In this document: piece by piece, positions 31,370-35,052 of the stretch
Numbering within the stretch: the stretch's first letter is position 1
How the letters are laid out: each line of letters starts with the position of its first letter
Assembly: GCF_029623395.1 (NCBI RefSeq)
Contig: NZ_JAPYKK010000040.1
Span: 1 to 35,052, forward strand
DNA: 35,052 nucleotides
Reading direction: 5' to 3'
DNA from: Sphingomonas echinoides
GTDB lineage: Bacteria; Pseudomonadota; Alphaproteobacteria; Sphingomonadales; Sphingomonadaceae
Notes under the pieces: model-generated
What the model saw: only the letters and a program-made list of their open reading frames with translations
Told to the model about the DNA's origin: nothing
Database searches by the model: none
Made by a program: the position numbers and the translations under genes

Positions 31370-31881
31370 GCGATGTCTCCCGCAAGGATCGAGGGGGTGG
31401 GCAAGGCGGCAAGGCGAGCATCGAACGCGAACAGCGCGGCTTGCGCATGCGCGAGGGCGGCAGGGGACGGCGGGCCTGCCCGGTACAGATTGCGTTCCAG
31501 CGCCGGTCCTAGGTCGCGCGCGGCCAACCCGTCGCGATACGCGCCCAAGCGTCCGCCGAGCATCCCCATCATCTTGCCGATATGCTTGCCCACGCCGATG
31601 TCGCCGACTCCCGATTCGCGGAGCTGACCGTCCATGTCGCTGACGAATCGTTCTGTCAGTCGCGCGCTTGCGGCGGCAGCGACCGGATCGCGCTCCAGCC
31701 GCAACAGCACGAGCGACAGCACCGCCGCGATCATGTCGAAGCGCCCGTCGATCGTGTCGGGCACACCCCCCGCTTCATACCAATGCGGCAGCCGCGCTTT
31801 CGCCACGACGGAATCATACAAGGCCAGCGCGACATCGTCCTCGCGGCGCCCGAACAGTCTCGATAACAAGCTCAAACGCAT
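31366..31881 (-). CDS. Ubiquinol-cytochrome c chaperone (CBP3-like)
   Basis: A 171-aa protein of the CBP3/UQCC1 group that assists assembly of cytochrome b in the bc1 complex. Diagnostic segments are YDSVVAKARLPHWYEAGGVPD (in two parts, near 22-40), DTIDGRFDMIAAVLSLVLLR and MDGQLRESGVGDIGVGKHIGKM. ATG at 31881 follows GAGAGGAT. A longer upstream frame runs into the bamE promoter region and lacks support. Same operon as yceD, divergent from bamE, a layout common in alphaproteobacteria. Confidence 0.92.
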   Translation of the reverse strand: MRLSLLSRLFGRREDDVALALYDSVVAKARLPHWYEAGGVPDTIDGRFDMIAAVLSLVLLRLERDPVAAAASARLTERFVSDMDGQLRESGVGDIGVGKHIGKMMGMLGGRLGAYRDGLAARDLGPALERNLYRAGPPSPAALAHAQAALFAFDARLAALPTPSILAGDIA

Positions 31882-32010
31882 ATCCTCTCGCGGTTGCCCA
31901 AGGCCTGCCCTTGTTTGGCCGCGTTTCCCGGCATATTGAGGCATCGCGTCCGGGATGCAATGGAATGGCGTGCCCTGCCTTGGGGTGTCCGCGCCCGTGT
32001 GGAGAAGTCG

Positions 32011-32523
32011 ATGAGCCTTAAGTCCGTCCGCCAGCTGACGGCCGCCGTCCTCGCCGCCACCATTGTCGTGGGGGGGAGCGCCTGCGTTCCGCTGAAATCG
32101 CACCAGGGCTATGTGATCGATCCCGATCTGGTCAATTCGGTCCAGGCCGGCACCGACAACCGCCAGTCTGTGCTCGCGGTGCTCGGCAAGCCCAGCTTCA
32201 CCAGCCAGTTCAACGAAGGCGACTGGTATTACATCAGCCGCGAAGCGCGCAATTACGCGTTCAACAACCCTAAGGTGCGCGATCAGGTCACCATCCGCAT
32301 CAGCTTCGACCAGAAGGGCGTCGTTTCGGCAGTGCGTCGCTCAGGCGTTGAGCAGGTTGCCAGCATCAGCCCGTCGACACGGATCACGCCTACGCTCGGC
32401 AAGAAGCGCAGCTTCTTCGACGAACTGTTCGGCAATATCGGCACGGTCGGCGCGATCGGCGGCGGTGGCGGCGGCGGTGGCCCACGCGGTTCGAGCGGGC
32501 CGAACGGCAGTGGCGCCCCGTAG
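32011..32523 (+). CDS. bamE: BamE-like outer-membrane assembly lipoprotein
   Basis: A 170-aa lipoprotein of the BAM complex. The signal sequence ends VVGGSAC with the lipidated Cys at 25 (a weak lipobox, with Gly at -3). SmpA/OmlA-type core: GYVIDPDLVNSVQAGTDNRQSV (in two parts), then VLAVLGKPSFTSQFNEGDWYYI (about 55-76). The C-terminal tail is a Gly/Pro-rich low-complexity stretch (150-170). ATG at 32011 follows GGAG (32001-32004). Confidence 0.9.
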   Translation: MSLKSVRQLTAAVLAATIVVGGSACVPLKSHQGYVIDPDLVNSVQAGTDNRQSVLAVLGKPSFTSQFNEGDWYYISREARNYAFNNPKVRDQVTIRISFDQKGVVSAVRRSGVEQVASISPSTRITPTLGKKRSFFDELFGNIGTVGAIGGGGGGGGPRGSSGPNGSGAP

Positions 32524-32659
32524 TCCCCGGTTACATTCTGATACAACCCTGTCGGTCGGCTGACGGCAGCGTTCGCGGACGGTTCAGTTCGCGCATGGCA
32601 TACCCCCTTCATCGTCCGGTGCTTCCAGCAGGCACCGGATCGTATCGGAGGAGATCATC

Positions 32660-33166
32660 ATGCGTACTCTCATCGCCACTATGTTGCTTGCTGCGACGCT
32701 GACGCCGGTCGCCGCGCAGGCGCAATCGAACCAGGAACTGCGCCGCGACCGTCAGGAAATCCGCGAGGAGCAGCGGGATCTGCGGCAGGCTTATCGCAGC
32801 GGTGACCCGCGCGCGATCCGCGACCAGCGCCACGACGTCCGCGAAGCCCGCCAGGAATTCCGCGAGGATCTGCGCGATCGTGACCGTGCCTGGGCGCGCA
32901 ACGACTGGCGCGGCTGGCGGGATCGTAACCCCAATGCCTATGCCCGCGGCAATTGGAACGCGCCGTTCCGTTACACCGCGTTCCGCCCGGGCCTGCGGAT
33001 CGGCCAGCCCTATTACAGCAGCCGCTACGTCATCGCCGATCCGTGGCGCTACCACCTTCCGCGCGCCCGCCCGGGTCAGCAGTGGGTCCGGCATTATAAC
33101 GACGTGATCCTCGTCGACACCCGCCGCGGCTATGTGGTCGACGTCAACCGCGGCTTCTACCGCTAA
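32660..33166 (+). CDS. RcnB-family periplasmic protein
   Basis: A 168-aa secreted protein. The signal peptide MRTLIATMLLAATLTPVAAQ ends at AQA (about 21). The mature part starts with an Arg/Glu/Gln-rich coiled-coil-like helix (DRQEIREEQRDLRQ near 30-43, REARQEFREDLRDRDR near 60-75) and then the RcnB-like C-terminal domain around GQQWVRHYNDVILVDTRRGY then VVDVNRGF. RcnB modulates nickel/cobalt efflux in E. coli, but no rcnA is near, so the link is by fold only. ATG at 32660 follows CGGAGGAG. Confidence 0.88.
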   Translation: MRTLIATMLLAATLTPVAAQAQSNQELRRDRQEIREEQRDLRQAYRSGDPRAIRDQRHDVREARQEFREDLRDRDRAWARNDWRGWRDRNPNAYARGNWNAPFRYTAFRPGLRIGQPYYSSRYVIADPWRYHLPRARPGQQWVRHYNDVILVDTRRGYVVDVNRGFYR

Positions 33167-33186
33167 ACCCCGTTTCGTCGCGTGGC

Positions 33187-33222
33187 ACCGGCCGTCTTCC
33201 GCTATCGCGGGGGGCGGCCGGT
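33187..33222 (+). terminator. Long hairpin after the RcnB-like gene
   Basis: ACCGGCCG (33187-33194) pairs with CGGCCGGT (33215-33222). With an inner CCGC/GCGG and G-U pairs between them the stem reaches about 16 bp with loop TATC. It lies 20 bases after the stop. No U-run follows, only a weak TT stretch, so it may be a factor-dependent or weak terminator, or an RNA stabiliser. Confidence 0.5.
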
Positions 33223-33378
33223 CTGCCGTTTGCGGCAGCCCTCTTAGTGGTATCGGCCGGCCGCCTCCGTCAAACCGGGTATATAATCGGACAGTCCGTT
33301 TCGTAATCGTAACGATATGTCGCCTGTCGCATGCTGTTCCGTGGTTAGATGCGCCCAAACTGAGTCGGGGGGCTTGGC

Positions 33379-34767
33379 ATGGGGATGGAGTGGGCATCGA
33401 TTGCGATCGATGCGATCGCGCGCGAGACGATGCTGTTCGCCGGGATCGGTTTCCTCATTGGCGGCCTGGACGATCTCGCGATCGATCTGACATGGATCGT
33501 GTTGCGCCTCTCGCGCCGCGCCCCGCCCGTTCCACCAGAACTCGCAGCGTATCGGCCGAGCCCCGAACGTCGGCTCGCGATCTTCATCGCGGCGTGGGAC
33601 GAATCGCCGGTCATCGGTGCGATGCTGCGCACCGCGCTCGCCAGCTTCGATCATGGCGACTACCGCCTCTATGTCGGCACCTACCCGAACGATCGTGCGA
33701 CGATCGACGCCGTCGCGGCGGTTGCGCGGACCGACGCACGCGTCCGGCTGGTGATCGGGGATCGTGCGGGGCCGACGACCAAGGCGGATTGCCTCAACGC
33801 GGTGTGGCGCGCGCTGTGTCGCGATGAAGCGCTGGACGGTGTTTCCGTCGCGGCAGTCGTGCTGCATGATGCCGAGGACATGGTTCACGCGGGGGAGTTG
33901 CGCGTGTTCGATGCGCTGATCGGGCGGTTCAGCGCCGTCCAGCTCCCGGTACTGCCGCTGGTGCAACGCGGCGCGCGGTTGATTTCTGGCCATTATGCGG
34001 ACGAATTTGCCGAAGCGCACGGCAAGCTGATGGTCGTTCGCCAGACGCTCGGTGCGGGCATGCCGCTCGCCGGGGTGGGCTGTGCGATCGAGCGCGCGAT
34101 GCTCGGGCGGATCGCCGACGCGCGCGGTGGCAGTCCGTTCGACGCGGCGTCGCTGACCGAGGATTACGAACTCGGGCTGCAGATCGCCATGTTGGGCGGG
34201 CGCGGGACCTTCGCCTGGGTTCGCGCGTCCGATCGTGGCCCGCCCGTCGCGGTGCGAGCGTATTTTCCGGCGACGATCTCCGGCGCGGTGCGCCAGAAAG
34301 CGCGCTGGATGACCGGGATCGCGCTCGCGGGCTGGGATCGCCTCGGTTGGGGCGCGCCGCTCGACTGGCGTGACCACTGGATGCGGATGCGCGACCGGCG
34401 GGCGCCGCTCGCGGTGGTAGTGATGGCGGTGGCCTACCTTGCGTTGCTCGCCTGGGTCGGGATGCACGCCGTTCACTGGATCGCCCGCACCGCGCCGCCC
34501 GCCATGCCTGCGGCGTCCGAAGCATTGCTGTCGGTCAACGCGCTGCTGCTGCTGTGGCGGATCGTCACGCGCGCGGTGTTTACCGGGAACGCCTATGGCT
34601 GGCGCGAGGCATGCTGGTCGCTACCGCGCATGATCGTCGGCAATGTGATCGCGCTGCTCGCCGCGCGCCGTGCGGTGTGGGCCTATGTCGGGTCGCTGCG
34701 CGGGATTGCGCTGCGCTGGGACAAGACCGCGCATGTCTTTCCGGATGTTCCCGGCCTGCATCCGTGA
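33379..34767 (+). CDS. NfrB-like membrane glycosyltransferase
   Basis: A 462-aa GT2-fold transferase anchored in the inner membrane. A hydrophobic segment near 15-40 precedes the catalytic domain. LAIFIAAWDESPVIG (about 67-81) is the NDP-sugar-binding start. The metal motif is HDAEDM (about 163-168), TEDYELGLQ (about 258-266) provides the base region, and RQKARWMTGI (about 304-313) is a QxxRW-like acceptor motif. Three to four spans close the protein (about 345-440). The pattern resembles NfrB of the phage N4 receptor exopolysaccharide and related secretion proteins. ATG at 33379 follows TCGGGGGG. The stop overlaps the next gene in GTGA. Confidence 0.87.
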   Translation: MGMEWASIAIDAIARETMLFAGIGFLIGGLDDLAIDLTWIVLRLSRRAPPVPPELAAYRPSPERRLAIFIAAWDESPVIGAMLRTALASFDHGDYRLYVGTYPNDRATIDAVAAVARTDARVRLVIGDRAGPTTKADCLNAVWRALCRDEALDGVSVAAVVLHDAEDMVHAGELRVFDALIGRFSAVQLPVLPLVQRGARLISGHYADEFAEAHGKLMVVRQTLGAGMPLAGVGCAIERAMLGRIADARGGSPFDAASLTEDYELGLQIAMLGGRGTFAWVRASDRGPPVAVRAYFPATISGAVRQKARWMTGIALAGWDRLGWGAPLDWRDHWMRMRDRRAPLAVVVMAVAYLALLAWVGMHAVHWIARTAPPAMPAASEALLSVNALLLLWRIVTRAVFTGNAYGWREACWSLPRMIVGNVIALLAARRAVWAYVGSLRGIALRWDKTAHVFPDVPGLHP

Positions 34768-35052
34768 TTGCCGTACGGCGGGCGGGTCGCGGCCGCCCAC
34801 TGCGGTTCCTCGCGGCCATTGCGACGGGCTGGATTTCGCTGCGCGCGGCATTGCTTTGGCCCGAAGTCGCCATTCCCACGGCCGGTCCGATCGTCGACCC
34901 GATCCGCTCGCTGATCGCTGCGGCACAGGCGACCACCGCCCCAACTGCGTCGCCGCGTCCGCGCCCGCACGAACACGGTACACGGTCGGGTAAGCGCGCC
35001 ATCCCGGAACCGCCCCTGCCCCATCCCGACGATGGCATCGTCCGGCGCGCTT
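34764..35052 (+). CDS. Membrane-anchored protein, partial (cut by window end)
   Basis: About 96 codons are visible with no stop. It starts GTG, sharing GTGA with the glycosyltransferase stop. The sequence begins MIAVRRAGRGRPLRFLAAIA, then TGWISLRAALLW, a signal/anchor helix (about 14-34), followed by a Pro/Arg-rich disordered stretch (PTASPRPRPHEHGTRSGK near 69-86). Not recognised. The overlap suggests it serves the glycosyltransferase, for example as a secreted partner or an NfrA-like component. Confidence 0.7.
   Translation, partial: MIAVRRAGRGRPLRFLAAIATGWISLRAALLWPEVAIPTAGPIVDPIRSLIAAAQATTAPTASPRPRPHEHGTRSGKRAIPEPPLPHPDDGIVRRA

Noticed and set aside
33282..33287. TATAAT ahead of the glycosyltransferase gene, considered as a promoter
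   Set aside because: No acceptable -35 sequence at 15-19 bases upstream; left out as a feature although an extended or activator-dependent promoter is possible.

Overview
The window is a GC-rich, gene-dense stretch of an alphaproteobacterial chromosome, most probably from a sphingomonad (Sphingomonas or a close relative). The pointers are the gene content and order (ybgC-tolQRAB-pal; the cytochrome bc1 chaperone/YceD pair divergent from bamE; a NaAtm1-like exporter; TonB-like and RcnB-like proteins), the frequent 4-bp start/stop overlaps, many GTG starts, and palindromic intergenic repeats of sphingomonad type. No rRNA, tRNA, CRISPR array, prophage or insertion sequence was seen. No gap between genes exceeds about 300 bases. 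The assignment comes from reading the sequence only; no database search was run.

Layout. 1-2109: an ABC exporter (permease cut by the window edge, plus ATPase) on the minus strand. 2206-7060: the Tol-Pal envelope operon ybgC-tolQ-tolR-tolA-tolB-pal, closed by a strong intrinsic terminator. 7117-8533: a compact three-gene unit (SPFH membrane protein, ribbon-helix-helix regulator, small membrane protein) behind an AT-rich palindromic operator-like site. 8657-11737: minus-strand S1/P1 nuclease, isoaspartyl peptidase and membrane acyltransferase, with repeat hairpins between. 11871-15516: ispG, a VapBC module, a DMT transporter, an SSAT-like acetyltransferase and a TfoX-N protein. 15581-19388: minus-strand TonB-like protein, HerA-like ATPase, MscS channel and a small membrane protein. 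19539-22278: a persulfide/phosphatase-fold protein, a hypothetical, a GMC oxidoreductase and a small membrane protein. 22501-24843: a MazEF-like module overlapping recQ. 24954-27417: a small GNAT, a NaAtm1-type exporter and a small secreted protein. 27488-30768: a DinG-like helicase with a SixA-like phosphatase. 30836-33166: YceD, the bc1 chaperone, bamE and an RcnB-like protein. 33379-35052: an NfrB-like glycosyltransferase and the start of an overlapping anchored protein.

How the genes work together. Envelope maintenance is the main theme: Tol-Pal, BamE, the TonB-like protein, MscS, the SPFH unit, RcnB and the membrane glycosyltransferase all act at or near the envelope. A second theme is genome maintenance: RecQ, the DinG-like helicase and the HerA-like ATPase. 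The rest is housekeeping (IspG, YceD, bc1 chaperone) and two toxin-antitoxin modules.

The most interesting signals are regulatory. A perfect 20-bp palindrome with an exact FNR-type core lies between a small membrane protein and a persulfide-type enzyme. An exact GGAAC-N17-CGTT general-stress promoter match lies ahead of mscS and fixes its start as an internal GTG. A hairpin buries the ribosome-binding site of the VapB-like antitoxin. The SPFH unit has an ATGATAT-repeat operator that its own regulator might bind. No clearly new large defence or biosynthetic system was found; the SPFH/RHH/membrane unit and the FNR-box locus are the best candidates for something little described.
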